In this document: positions 53,387 to 61,506 of the stretch, piece after piece
Layout of the letters: every line of letters starts with the position of its first letter
How positions within the stretch are numbered: the stretch's first letter is position 1
From: a virus
Virus record (IMG/VR): IMGVR_UViG_3300042887_000814
Coordinates: 1 to 64,000 of that record
Strand: one strand, 5' to 3'
DNA: 64,000 nt
Position numbers and translations under genes: made by a program
The notes under the pieces: generated by a model
What the model saw: the letters and a program-made list of their open reading frames with translations, nothing else
What the model was told of the DNA's origin: nothing
Databases searched by the model: none

Positions 53387-53703
53387 ATTCTGAAACTTTC
53401 TCCGCAGCCGCAACGATCTTTCTCATTAGGATTAATGAACTCAAATCCTTCATTCAATCCTTTCTTTTGAAAATCTACAGTAAGCCCATCAAGGTAAACC
53501 ATAGATTTAGGATCAACATAAAACTTTAACCCGCCGTGATCTACAGAGATATCAGTCTCGTCCGGGCTGTCTACAAATTCTAATACATATGCTAGACCAG
53601 AACACCCAGTGGTCTTCACTCCTAGACGAACTCCTTGTCCTCTACCTCTTTTTTTGATATGTTCTAAAAACTTATTTTTGGCTATATCAGTCACGTTAAT
53701 CAT
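53383..53703 (-). CDS. A-type iron-sulfur carrier protein (IscA/ErpA/HesB family)
   Basis: A 106-residue protein with the three conserved cysteines: Cys34 in TTGCSGLAY, and Cys98/Cys100 in RCGCGESF at the C-terminus. The intervening GGLKFYVDPKSMVYLDG block is typical. Such proteins pass Fe-S clusters to target enzymes. The full-length domain and intact cysteines suggest function. AGGAAT precedes the ATG. It is co-transcribed with the SGNH hydrolase and exonuclease; RecB-type nucleases can carry Fe-S clusters, but the neighbouring one lacks an obvious cysteine set. Confidence 0.9.
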   Translation of the reverse strand: MINVTDIAKNKFLEHIKKRGRGQGVRLGVKTTGCSGLAYVLEFVDSPDETDISVDHGGLKFYVDPKSMVYLDGLTVDFQKKGLNEGFEFINPNEKDRCGCGESFRI

Positions 53704-53742
53704 AGTTGTTATTCCTTATAATATCACTAATCATACCGAATG

Positions 53743-54900
53743 TCATCTTGATTGGTTAAATTTGTTTAATATTCTATCCAATATCGAATAATCTTTCTGA
53801 AGATATCTAGTCCTGTGCAGGTTCGCATTATATTCTAATGTTGGCAGCATGTCTAAAAGCATGTCATTGAGTTCTATAGTACTCATCTTAGATATTCTTT
53901 TTACTTCGTTCAATACCTTTATGAATCGTTCATCATCATTCATAGTAGTATCGTATGATTCATCTATCCAGTTATCAAATGTTTTATAACCCAACTGATG
54001 CATCACACGTAGAGTTCCTATTTGTCCCAATATTAAAAATGGCTGGAAATTTATGATCGGCTTAAAAAGTTTTTCGTTTATTTCTAAGTGGGTGTGATCC
54101 AAATAAAAATAACTCATAGGTATTATATTAACATATGATTTGACATGATAATTGTTATTGGCAAGACATAAATTTTCAGGTATGTCTCTGATATCTTCTA
54201 TGTCTAAAACTATGTCGTCTATGCATTTTTGTTCCTTGGTAAAAAAATCTATAAAGTTACCGCCACCCGTAGATAAGAAAGAATCATTTTTAAAGTCAGG
54301 TATCTTTAATAACTCATTCACAAAAGGAAGTCTATGAATTCTGCCCTTACCGCCCAAGTATAAAAATTTCTTCTCTCTGTCTTTTTTGTTTTTTATATCT
54401 TGAATAATCGTATTCAAATCTATAGGAGGCATGAGTTTTTCAAAGATGTTATTCCAGAATGCAGACAAGCCATGTTTTTTGAATAAATCATGTATCTTAT
54501 AATTAGTATCTATGTATATGACAGACTTAGAATCGATACCTAAAGAGTCACATCCGATATTTACATTCTCAACGATGTTATACTTTGTGATGTTATTATA
54601 ATATCCTCCCGGATCTCGTTCACGATGTACAACTGGTAATAATCCAAATGAGTCTACATTTGTTGTTAAAATTAAGCCGGCTTTATTATTTTTAACATCG
54701 TTAATGATTTCGATGTCTTTGTAAGTATGTGAATTATTATACCAACGCATAAGTTGGATGCATCCTATAATCAAATAGAATTCATTGTCTGGTTTTTCTA
54801 AGACTTGCGTACAACCATGATCTTCCAAATATGTTGAAAGATATACTACAGGAGTATTTCTTATCTTGCCGGTTGTTAAATCTAAAACTATAAATTTCAC
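53743..54900 (-). CDS. Glycosyltransferase-like protein (third paralogue of the EKT/EK group)
   Basis: A 385-residue protein starting at GTG 54900, which overlaps the neighbourhood of the preceding stop (TGATGTG). Its C-terminal block INEKLFKPIINFQPFLILGQ (from about 274) followed by QLGYKTFDNWIDESYD aligns by eye with the 1069 protein (GYQTFHPYINEDYD). The N-terminal half (FYLIIGCIQLMRWY, AGLILTTNVDSFG, SVIYIDTNYKIHDLF) suggests Rossmann-like strands. A sugar transferase role is inferred; donor and acceptor are unknown. Confidence 0.6.
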   Translation of the reverse strand: MKFIVLDLTTGKIRNTPVVYLSTYLEDHGCTQVLEKPDNEFYLIIGCIQLMRWYNNSHTYKDIEIINDVKNNKAGLILTTNVDSFGLLPVVHRERDPGGYYNNITKYNIVENVNIGCDSLGIDSKSVIYIDTNYKIHDLFKKHGLSAFWNNIFEKLMPPIDLNTIIQDIKNKKDREKKFLYLGGKGRIHRLPFVNELLKIPDFKNDSFLSTGGGNFIDFFTKEQKCIDDIVLDIEDIRDIPENLCLANNNYHVKSYVNIIPMSYFYLDHTHLEINEKLFKPIINFQPFLILGQIGTLRVMHQLGYKTFDNWIDESYDTTMNDDERFIKVLNEVKRISKMSTIELNDMLLDMLPTLEYNANLHRTRYLQKDYSILDRILNKFNQSR

Positions 54901-54901
54901 A

Positions 54902-55240
54902 TCAAGATTTATTCATGGCTGATTTAGCCATTTGTGCTACTACTTCTTGACTCTGCTCGGGCGGAGGTGCTTCAGTCTGTTGTGGTTGTTGCGGTAATCC
55001 TTTGAACACAACAGTGTCACCTTCGATATTGCTAACTACATTTTTAAGAGGTTTCGTTTGTATCATAGAATACAAATCGTCTCTAGATAGCGTTAGATCA
55101 AATTTTCTAAAATATGTGAGAAGTTTGTCAATAGTCCAATTATCTGTAATTCTTTTGCTATCCAATGCGGTGTTAAGTTGATCGACTGCCGCAATCAACT
55201 TAACAAGTTTAGGATCATTGACTAACTCGTAGAGGTGCAT
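54902..55240 (-). CDS. Small virion/core-type protein
   Basis: A 112-residue protein starting MHLYELVNDPKLVKLIAAVD. A helical domain (1-75) is followed by a Pro/Gln-rich tail. It lies one base after the MRLNEL protein, and the two may form a core or scaffold pair. No function is known. Confidence 0.6.
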   Translation of the reverse strand: MHLYELVNDPKLVKLIAAVDQLNTALDSKRITDNWTIDKLLTYFRKFDLTLSRDDLYSMIQTKPLKNVVSNIEGDTVVFKGLPQQPQQTEAPPPEQSQEVVAQMAKSAMNKS

Positions 55241-55241
55241 T

Positions 55242-55949
55242 TTACCTCAACTCGCGACCAACTCCGCCTGCTGGTTCAGATTCTGGTTCTTCTAAGTCCG
55301 GGGAAACTTCAGCACCCATTTCAGCACCGACTACTTCTTCGCCGCCGGGACCTGATGTGGCTGCAACGTCAGTCACTGCCATTTCTTCACCGCCTGCAGG
55401 AGGTGCACCTAGTGCTTCTGGACTACCAACGCCAGTCAATGCATTCATGGCGTTCTTCATCTCACTCTTAGTCTGGCTTAGTGTTTGATTCAAAGTAGTC
55501 AAGGCTTGGCTTGCTACTTGGTTGAATGTACCAGACTGTTCTACACCGATTTCTGATTGAATACTATCTGCTAATGCAGGTAGTTCTTTAACTAACATGT
55601 CGTTAACTTCTTCGATCATCTTTTGAATGCTGTCAAGCATATCTTGTGCTGCCAAGATGACCTGTGATTTTTCGACTTCTTCATTCTCAACAACTATTCT
55701 AGCAGCCTTAGTATTCTTGTAATGCTCAGTAAGTGCCTGAGCCATGAATACTAATTTCATGTATGAAGGGCTAGCATGATTCTTGTAGAAATCAGGGCTT
55801 GCTTTAGCCTCTTTGATGAGACCGAATACTCGTTCCATCATGGCTTTAGTTTGTGCGCGATTCAATCTTGACATGTCAAGGTTGACATCGAAATTAGCCT
55901 TAAGGGCTTGTTCTGCTACGTTTGTTTTATCTAGTTCATTGAGTCTCAT
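55242..55949 (-). CDS. Helical virion/core-type protein
   Basis: A 235-residue protein starting MRLNELDKTNVAEQALKANF. Residues 1-165 are almost all helix (AQDMLDSIQKMIEEVNDMLV, QALTTLNQTLSQTKSEMKNA), and the tail is Gly/Pro/Glu-rich. The overall layout resembles prohead core or internal proteins of T4-like phages. It has its own late promoter with a GGGA Shine-Dalgarno. Confidence 0.65.
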   Translation of the reverse strand: MRLNELDKTNVAEQALKANFDVNLDMSRLNRAQTKAMMERVFGLIKEAKASPDFYKNHASPSYMKLVFMAQALTEHYKNTKAARIVVENEEVEKSQVILAAQDMLDSIQKMIEEVNDMLVKELPALADSIQSEIGVEQSGTFNQVASQALTTLNQTLSQTKSEMKNAMNALTGVGSPEALGAPPAGGEEMAVTDVAATSGPGGEEVVGAEMGAEVSPDLEEPESEPAGGVGRELR

Positions 55950-55974
55950 GGTTAAAATCCCACATTAATAGTTA

Positions 55975-55982
55975 TATTTATC
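55975..55982 (-). promoter_or_regulatory. Late-type promoter for the 55949 gene
   Basis: Octamer GATAAATA. Predicted +1 is about 55969, with a 20-nt leader. Confidence 0.6.
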
Positions 55983-55991
55983 AAGAATCTG

Positions 55992-56450
55992 TTACTTTTC
56001 ATCCTTAGATTCTTGATACTTTTTAGTCTGTATATGCTTGGACATAGATGCATATGCTTCTATCTCTTTCAAAGCATTTTTCCTTCTAAGTTGGTCTTCT
56101 AACAATTTTGCTAGATAGATAAACTTATCAGGAATATCCCTGCTATTCATCAGCTTTTTGTGCTGTGCTATAGATACTTCTAAACCGCCTATGTAGCGAT
56201 CTAATTCTTTAAGTCTTTTGGTCTCTTTATCTTTTCGATTCTTCTCAAACACACAATAGGTTACTGCATATTTAAGTGTGGAAAATTCTATTTGTTCTGC
56301 ATATGGATCTAGCATATTGACAACCTTGAATATACCGGTCTTTTCAGGGTTTATTATATAGGTGCCAAAAAGGTTATAACTACCGTCATACTCCTTGACG
56401 ATAAACATGTCCTTTATCTTGTTCGCTAGATAAGACTTATTCATATTCAT
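55992..56450 (-). CDS. Unknown protein with coiled-coil C-terminus
   Basis: A protein of about 152 residues starting MNMNKSYLANKIKDMFIVKE. An alpha/beta N-terminal part (YDGSYNLFGTYIINPEKTGI) is followed by Lys/Glu-rich helices. ATG 56450 or 56444 overlaps the end of the preceding gene. No family is recognised. Confidence 0.6.
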   Translation of the reverse strand: MNMNKSYLANKIKDMFIVKEYDGSYNLFGTYIINPEKTGIFKVVNMLDPYAEQIEFSTLKYAVTYCVFEKNRKDKETKRLKELDRYIGGLEVSIAQHKKLMNSRDIPDKFIYLAKLLEDQLRRKNALKEIEAYASMSKHIQTKKYQESKDEK

Positions 56451-56889
56451 ATTTAACAAAATATATGTTCCTTTTTTCCAAAGTTATATCAAGTTTTTGT
56501 CCTGACTTGTGCCATTGACTATCACATTGAATCATGGGCACCCCGTCACAATCTTTATATAATGATCCTAAATCAGAAATTCCATCTTCAAACACACGAT
56601 TATGCTGTACTTCAAAATCAAACTTCCATACAGGAACTCTGATATCTTCTTGTAGCATAGTTCCGAAATATGACTCTTTATCTAAATCAATCTCTAACCG
56701 CACAGGATCGTTGATGACATCGGGCTGGGCTCGCAATGATATAACTTGCAATATAGTATCAAAATTGCATTGTGTGTTGCGATTTCTATACCAATCATTC
56801 ACATCTTTTACATCATCCCCCGGCCTTGCGCGATTCAATACACCTGTCTTTGTAATGTCAAATAACGTATAGCAGGAAATCCTGTGCAT
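56437..56889 (-). CDS. Unknown protein, possibly structural
   Basis: A 150-residue protein (MHRISCYTLFDITKTGVLNR) with several conserved-looking aromatic positions (DWYRNRNTQCNFDTILQVIS, VPVWKFDFEVQHN). I do not recognise it with confidence. There is no Shine-Dalgarno. An octamer CTTAAATA lies exactly five bases before the ATG, and the previous transcription unit ends at a terminator, so it needs its own promoter. Confidence 0.6.
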   Translation of the reverse strand: MHRISCYTLFDITKTGVLNRARPGDDVKDVNDWYRNRNTQCNFDTILQVISLRAQPDVINDPVRLEIDLDKESYFGTMLQEDIRVPVWKFDFEVQHNRVFEDGISDLGSLYKDCDGVPMIQCDSQWHKSGQKLDITLEKRNIYFVKYEYE

Positions 56890-56894
56890 GTTGT

Positions 56895-56902
56895 TATTTA
56901 AG
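56895..56902 (-). promoter_or_regulatory. Candidate late-type promoter for the 56889 gene, leaderless spacing
   Basis: Octamer CTTAAATA, then ACAAC, then ATG. The predicted +1 is the A of the start codon. The first two bases are off-consensus. Confidence 0.4.
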
Positions 56903-56912
56903 GCAAAAAAAA

Positions 56913-56935
56913 GACCCGAGAATAAATCTCGGGTC
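56913..56935 (-). terminator. Intrinsic terminator after the 56962 gene
   Basis: Stem GACCCGAGA / TCTCGGGTC with loop ATAAA. On the minus strand it is followed by an eight-base T run. Confidence 0.9.
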
Positions 56936-56961
56936 CTTTGTTTGTTAACTTAAACTAATGA

Positions 56962-57342
56962 TTAGTTAGTGAAAGTTGCTGATGATGCTACAGTTACAGC
57001 ATTTGCCCAAGCGGGACCATCTGCGTTCTCTAGTGCTAATACTAGAGCAGCAGGTGTCCATGCACCAGTTGGGTATATAGCGAATGCTAATGTGTCGTTA
57101 GCTGCGTCTGTATACTCATAGATGTGGATAGTTGCTAATTGCTGAATCGCTTGAATTGCTGAGTTAACTTGTGTAGTTGTCAAAGCACCGTTTGCAGTTG
57201 CAGTGAAGAAGTCCAACTTTGGACCTTGTGGCTGAACTGTCAAGGCTGAAGAAACTGCGTTAACGCCTGAATTTGTGTAATCTGGCTGATCTAACCATAG
57301 AACTGGCTTAAGATCACCATTAACTCTTGTAAATTGTGCCAT
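56962..57342 (-). CDS. Probable virion protein expressed from a stand-alone unit
   Basis: A 126-residue protein starting MAQFTRVNGDLKPVLWLDQP. It is Ala/Thr-rich with a TIHIYEYTDAANDTLAFAIY segment. It sits between its own late promoter (with a 5' hairpin and a TAGGAGAT Shine-Dalgarno) and a strong terminator, the layout of a highly expressed monocistronic structural gene. No enzymatic motif is present. Confidence 0.7.
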   Translation of the reverse strand: MAQFTRVNGDLKPVLWLDQPDYTNSGVNAVSSALTVQPQGPKLDFFTATANGALTTTQVNSAIQAIQQLATIHIYEYTDAANDTLAFAIYPTGAWTPAALVLALENADGPAWANAVTVASSATFTN

Positions 57343-57362
57343 TTTAAAATCTCCTAATGTTG

Positions 57363-57379
57363 TGAGACCTACTGTCTCA
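57363..57379 (-). other. 5'-terminal stem-loop of the 57342 transcript
   Basis: TGAGAC pairs with GTCTCA around a 5-nt loop. With predicted +1 at about 57380 the stem starts at the second base of the RNA. Confidence 0.55.
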
Positions 57380-57385
57380 TACTAT

Positions 57386-57393
57386 TATTTATG
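57386..57393 (-). promoter_or_regulatory. Late-type promoter for the 57342 gene
   Basis: Octamer CATAAATA followed by ATAG. Predicted +1 is about 57380, with a leader of about 38 nt. Confidence 0.6.
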
Positions 57394-57419
57394 CCTGGCA
57401 CAAAAAAATGTTGGTTTGG

Positions 57420-58592
57420 CTAGCGTTGGCCAGCAAGATTTTGACGGCTGAAGCCCATTCTATCTACAAATTTCAAACCATTTGACACAAAACCTTCTTG
57501 ACTTTGCTGGCCACTCTGTAGATAGCCTTTGACGGGGCTTTGTTCTGCTTGCTGTGCTAGTTGTTGTACGACTTGATTCTTAAGATTATAGATAGCCACC
57601 CATATGCTAAACAGACCCTGCACCCCTGCTTTGTTAGCATTGATATGATCTGATAGTTTTTGCTTCATAGTAGGAGTCATGGGTCTAGTCTCAAAATAAT
57701 CCATGAATCCAGAAGCCATGTCATTTAGATCGCCCGAGACGATTTTCTTATTGATATATGTAGTGAATAGTTGATTGAATGTATTTCTAGCCTGCGGTGC
57801 TTGCATTAGTTTTTGCACAGCAGGACCATGTTGACGTATAGCAGCCTTAGCGTCATTGACTAAGCCTTGATCTAACTTTACATTAGGAACTATAGGCATA
57901 GCACTAGGAATGATAGCGACATCGCTATCATTCTTTAATTGCCCTATCGTTCCATTCAATGGTGTTGATTCATCTGTAGTAGCGGCATTAGCAGGTATAA
58001 ACTGATGCACAGCAATACCCGCAGTCTTACCTGTGATCAATTTACCTATATCGCTATCGACATCTACTGTATACGCTATACCGTTAGGGTTCGCTTTAAA
58101 CTTATACAGACCTTTTTGATCTTGTAAAGGTTTGCCGAAGAGCAAGTCGCCCCAGTAGTAGCCCTTAGTTCCTTGACTTGCTTTTTCAAGACCGGGCCAT
58201 ATGTTTGTAATGAGAGTATTAAGTTCACCGCGATCCACCCCCCTCGCTCTATCGTATTCTATAAATTCTTCTGCGCTGTGTACGTTGCGACCTGACATGT
58301 CTTTCTTATTAAACATGTGTTTGTCCATAATGCTGAATTTGCCGTCTGGACCATGACCGAATATCAACGCTGGATACCCATCCCATTTAATAGTGATTGT
58401 TTTAGGATTCTTAGCAGTAGCCAATATAGAATTAACTGCTTGATTTGCACCCGCAACGTCTCCTAATACTACTAAATCTTCTGGATGATCGAGGTGCCCC
58501 TTGCCTTCTTTTAGGCGCAAAGCATCCTGATCAAATTGACGCATCCTTTCACGAATATGCTGAAAGAATTCTTGTTCGTTATTGAAATTCAT
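57420..58592 (-). CDS. KxDG-motif protein, possible nucleotidyltransferase/ligase-like
   Basis: A 390-residue protein starting MNFNNEQEFFQHIRERMRQF. TITIKWDGYPALIFGHGPDG (65-84) holds K69-x-D-G, the nucleotidyl-lysine motif I of ligases and capping enzymes. Further on, KGYYWGDLLFGKP (near 139-151) could stand for motif III, and KTAGIAVHQFIPA lies in the place of a later motif. It resembles conserved marine T4-like phage proteins of unknown function (I recall the label DUF6267, from memory). ATG 58592 lies one base after the preceding stop; a TTG-type extension was rejected. Catalytic ability is uncertain. Confidence 0.65.
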   Translation of the reverse strand: MNFNNEQEFFQHIRERMRQFDQDALRLKEGKGHLDHPEDLVVLGDVAGANQAVNSILATAKNPKTITIKWDGYPALIFGHGPDGKFSIMDKHMFNKKDMSGRNVHSAEEFIEYDRARGVDRGELNTLITNIWPGLEKASQGTKGYYWGDLLFGKPLQDQKGLYKFKANPNGIAYTVDVDSDIGKLITGKTAGIAVHQFIPANAATTDESTPLNGTIGQLKNDSDVAIIPSAMPIVPNVKLDQGLVNDAKAAIRQHGPAVQKLMQAPQARNTFNQLFTTYINKKIVSGDLNDMASGFMDYFETRPMTPTMKQKLSDHINANKAGVQGLFSIWVAIYNLKNQVVQQLAQQAEQSPVKGYLQSGQQSQEGFVSNGLKFVDRMGFSRQNLAGQR

Positions 58593-58593
58593 T

Positions 58594-59811
58594 TTAAGGT
58601 TGAGTGTCTTGTTTTCTACCTTGGTCTGAAACAGCCCAAGCAATTTGTGCTATATCAGTCAAGTCTTTGTTCAAGGTTTTACCCTTTAAACTTTGTGGCA
58701 TACGTTTTAGTATGTCATCAACCTGTTGCTGTGAGGATCCTAAATTGATCCCTCTCAAGAAGCCCTTCATGAAATTATCGCGGAACCATGCGCCTAGGCT
58801 AGGTTTACCTGATGGTGCTGCTGGTTGACCTGCTGCCGGTGCTGCGCCTTGTGCTGGGGCAGTGCTTGCGGCTGCTGGTTGACCCGGACGCTTAAACACG
58901 CCCTTGATCTTATCCATGATACCTTCATTAGTTCTTAAGAACTTATCTCTATCTTCTCTTTCTTTCTTTTGTTTTGCGATCAATGCCTCTATGCGCTTGA
59001 CCGCTAGATCAGGATCATATCCTGATTTCTTCAATGCGTTTCTAAATCTTTCTACTGACGTTAACTTATTGTAAATCTCTTCTAGTCTATCTTCGCTAAT
59101 AGTTTTTTGCTTATTTCCCTTAGCATATTGACCCATGAACTGCTGGTGCAAGTTTTTAACATCGTAACCAGCGTTGTCTAACTTAAGAATCTTGTCGCCT
59201 ACACGTATCAAGTAATCCTTATTAAGGGCAACATTTGCAAGATCCTTAGTAATTTCTTGTGCTATTTTTGATGTTGGAGGAAGCGGTTTAGTTCCGGCTG
59301 GCTGTAACTTTCTCATTGCGCTAACAATCTTATCTACATTGACATCAATTTCTGGCTTGGCTGCTCCCTGCTTTTGACCAGTAGGTACTGCTTGATTACC
59401 GGGTGCTTTACCTCCGGGCTGTACAGCCTTTACTGGCGGGGCGGCACCGGGTTGGGCACCTGCGGCAGTACCGGGGGCTTGTGTTGCTGTTCCTCCTGCT
59501 TGAGGTGCGCTAGGTGTTGTTCCTGCGCTCGGCGTAGTGGGTTGTGCTGTTGCATTACCGGCTCCTAAATCAGTTGAATCAACGTCTACCAGTCCCTGCT
59601 GAATAGCAGTGTTTAACGCATTAGCACCTCTACTAACGAATTTTTGTACGAATGTATCCTGTGCCAGTTGATCTTCTGCACTTAATCCTGACTTCTTGGC
59701 TCTTGCCATAGCACTACCTACACCTTGTGTATTAGTACCTTGCGCTGATGCGACTGTACCGGCCAGACCTCTAGCGAGATTCTGGAACGTATTTAACTCA
59801 TTGATTCTCAT
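58594..59811 (-). CDS. Large low-complexity virion/core-type protein
   Basis: A 405-residue protein starting MRINELNTFQNLARGLAGTV. It has an Ala/Pro/Gly/Thr/Gln-rich linker (about 90-145), a compact helical domain (DKIVSAMRKLQPAGTKPLPP ... EDRLEEIYNKLTSVERFRNA), a second Pro/Ala linker and a C-terminal helical segment. The start peptide and disordered composition suggest a prohead-internal protein. It overlaps the 82-residue gene by 14 nt. Confidence 0.6.
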   Translation of the reverse strand: MRINELNTFQNLARGLAGTVASAQGTNTQGVGSAMARAKKSGLSAEDQLAQDTFVQKFVSRGANALNTAIQQGLVDVDSTDLGAGNATAQPTTPSAGTTPSAPQAGGTATQAPGTAAGAQPGAAPPVKAVQPGGKAPGNQAVPTGQKQGAAKPEIDVNVDKIVSAMRKLQPAGTKPLPPTSKIAQEITKDLANVALNKDYLIRVGDKILKLDNAGYDVKNLHQQFMGQYAKGNKQKTISEDRLEEIYNKLTSVERFRNALKKSGYDPDLAVKRIEALIAKQKKEREDRDKFLRTNEGIMDKIKGVFKRPGQPAAASTAPAQGAAPAAGQPAAPSGKPSLGAWFRDNFMKGFLRGINLGSSQQQVDDILKRMPQSLKGKTLNKDLTDIAQIAWAVSDQGRKQDTQP

Positions 59812-60046
59812 CTTTCTTCCTCAGTGACTTAGCGAACCTTGCCGCGTCCTTGCCCTTGATAGCACTTAATAGTTTTTTCTCAAGTACTTCGGCTTTGTCT
59901 GGGGAGTATTGACGATTGATTAATTCTAATAGATTAATGGCACTGGTAATAACATTGTGAGCCCTGCTCTCAATGATGTGATTCATATCACGGTTATTAC
60001 CGATCAATTCCAGTTCTTCTAGAAGGCTACGGGTACGCTTTTGCAT
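59798..60046 (-). CDS. Small helical protein (82 residues)
   Basis: MQKRTRSLLEELELIGNNRD starts an all-helical basic protein ending in KGKDAARFAKSLRKK. The type is familiar from marine T4-like phages, where it is annotated hypothetical. A late promoter and an AAGGAAAG Shine-Dalgarno precede it, immediately after the helicase gene. Confidence 0.65.
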   Translation of the reverse strand: MQKRTRSLLEELELIGNNRDMNHIIESRAHNVITSAINLLELINRQYSPDKAEVLEKKLLSAIKGKDAARFAKSLRKKDENQ

Positions 60047-60062
60047 AGTTCTTTCCTTACAG

Positions 60063-60070
60063 TATTTATC
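60063..60070 (-). promoter_or_regulatory. Late-type promoter for the 60046 gene
   Basis: Octamer GATAAATA followed by CTGTA. Predicted +1 is about 60057, with an 11-nt leader. Confidence 0.55.
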
Positions 60071-60084
60071 TGGAATAGGATCTT

Positions 60085-61506
60085 TTATTTCTTAAGTGAC
60101 GCCAATAAACTCTTGAGTTTTGCGCTCTGTACGTCGGGTACAACCTTACCTGAATCAGGAGTTATCTCCCCTGTTATAGGATCAGTTTTCTCGGCAGTCT
60201 GAGTAGTTCCTACTTCGCTAGTAGTCTTGATTTTCTGCATTAACTGCGCTCCTGAGGGCTGAACCTTATAGGAATCATCGGATCCGTCATCTGTGATTCG
60301 TAATGTTTCTACGTCAAATTTGAGTTCGATTTTTTGACCTACCCCGGAACTACTACGTGTCTTCATCAATTGAATCTGATAAAGTCCACGCTCACGCATA
60401 CTACGGCTAGTAAAGATACCAAAAACATTGTCCGCAGTATTAATCTTACTAATACCACCTGAGATATGACTGTGATCAAATTCGATCTCTTCAACGGCTG
60501 ATCTGTTAAGTTGTGATGCTGTGACGAATAAGACATTTAATTCCTTTGCTAGATTTCTAAGTTCTTCAGATACATACTTATCCTTTACGAACAAGTCGCT
60601 TGGACTTACTTTTGCGCTGACTGGCATGATCAAATCAAGATAGTCGATACACAAGAAGTCAACCTTCATGCCTGTCTGTATCTGTAATTCCTTGACATAT
60701 GCTCTGATATCATTGACGTTGCTTTGTGCTGGCATATATTTGATGCGCAAGTTACCAGACTTCTTAGCAACCATCTTGACTTTCATCTCAACATTATCAA
60801 TATCTTTAAAAATCTCGCGACTACTAGTGTCAGTCATCATACTATCAATACGCATTGAACACAATCCTTCACTCAATTCAAGTGTGACGTATACTCCGCT
60901 AAGTCCCGCTTGTGCCCAATTAACTGCAAGATTTTGCATGATCAAACTCTTACCAGAACCTGATCCACCTGCAAAGATTTGCAGTTCACCTCGATTGAAA
61001 CCACCATACAATTTCTGATCAAGTATAGGCCAACCTGTGCTGTTTTGACCGTTATTAGATTTTAGTGCCATCAATCTACTACGAGGATCAGCAAAGTAAT
61101 CAGTACCTAAATCCTTCTGTAGAGAAATCTGAACTGCTTCTTTGATCAGTTTCTCTACAGGTCCATATTCGCCCTTCTCAAGTAAGTCTGCACTCTTAAG
61201 AATAGCCCTCTCAAGTTCTTGTCGCTTAGTGAATGCTTCGAATTCTTCTAAGAACCAATCATAATGTCCTTCGTCAAGTTCCTCTAATCGTTCAGTAGAT
61301 ACATCAGTCGTTGCCTTAATCTGTATAGGATCTGGCATGACATTATATTTTTTAGTATGATCTATTATGAACTCTGCAACCGGTCGCAATCTACGATCAA
61401 AGTTTTCTGCATTCATGATGTTCATCACGCGAGTATAAAGTTCTGCGTTCGTGACCATCATTCTCAGAAACAATGTCTGTACATCAATGTTATAGTCGTT
61501 TATCAA
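60085..61506 (-). CDS. 41: Replicative DNA helicase, DnaB/T4 gp41 type
   Basis: A 473-residue RecA-fold helicase. The N-domain spans residues 1-130. Walker A is GGSGSGKS (180-187), preceded by the STGWPILDQKLYGGFNRGEL region. YVTLELSEGLCSMRID, DFLCIDYLDLIMP (Walker B) and LFVTASQLNRSA (motif H3) follow in order. The C-terminal 60 residues are a disordered tail. It unwinds DNA and recruits the primase encoded next to it, with which it overlaps by 17 nt. The start is TTG 61506, with AAGAGGAAACAAC before it. Confidence 0.93.
   Translation of the reverse strand: MINDYNIDVQTLFLRMMVTNAELYTRVMNIMNAENFDRRLRPVAEFIIDHTKKYNVMPDPIQIKATTDVSTERLEELDEGHYDWFLEEFEAFTKRQELERAILKSADLLEKGEYGPVEKLIKEAVQISLQKDLGTDYFADPRSRLMALKSNNGQNSTGWPILDQKLYGGFNRGELQIFAGGSGSGKSLIMQNLAVNWAQAGLSGVYVTLELSEGLCSMRIDSMMTDTSSREIFKDIDNVEMKVKMVAKKSGNLRIKYMPAQSNVNDIRAYVKELQIQTGMKVDFLCIDYLDLIMPVSAKVSPSDLFVKDKYVSEELRNLAKELNVLFVTASQLNRSAVEEIEFDHSHISGGISKINTADNVFGIFTSRSMRERGLYQIQLMKTRSSSGVGQKIELKFDVETLRITDDGSDDSYKVQPSGAQLMQKIKTTSEVGTTQTAEKTDPITGEITPDSGKVVPDVQSAKLKSLLASLKK

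Noticed and set aside
60048-60076. Fourth promoter-hairpin at the gp41/60046 junction
   Set aside because: Only TTCC/GGAA (4 bp) can pair around the octamer, too weak to claim with the three strong cases.
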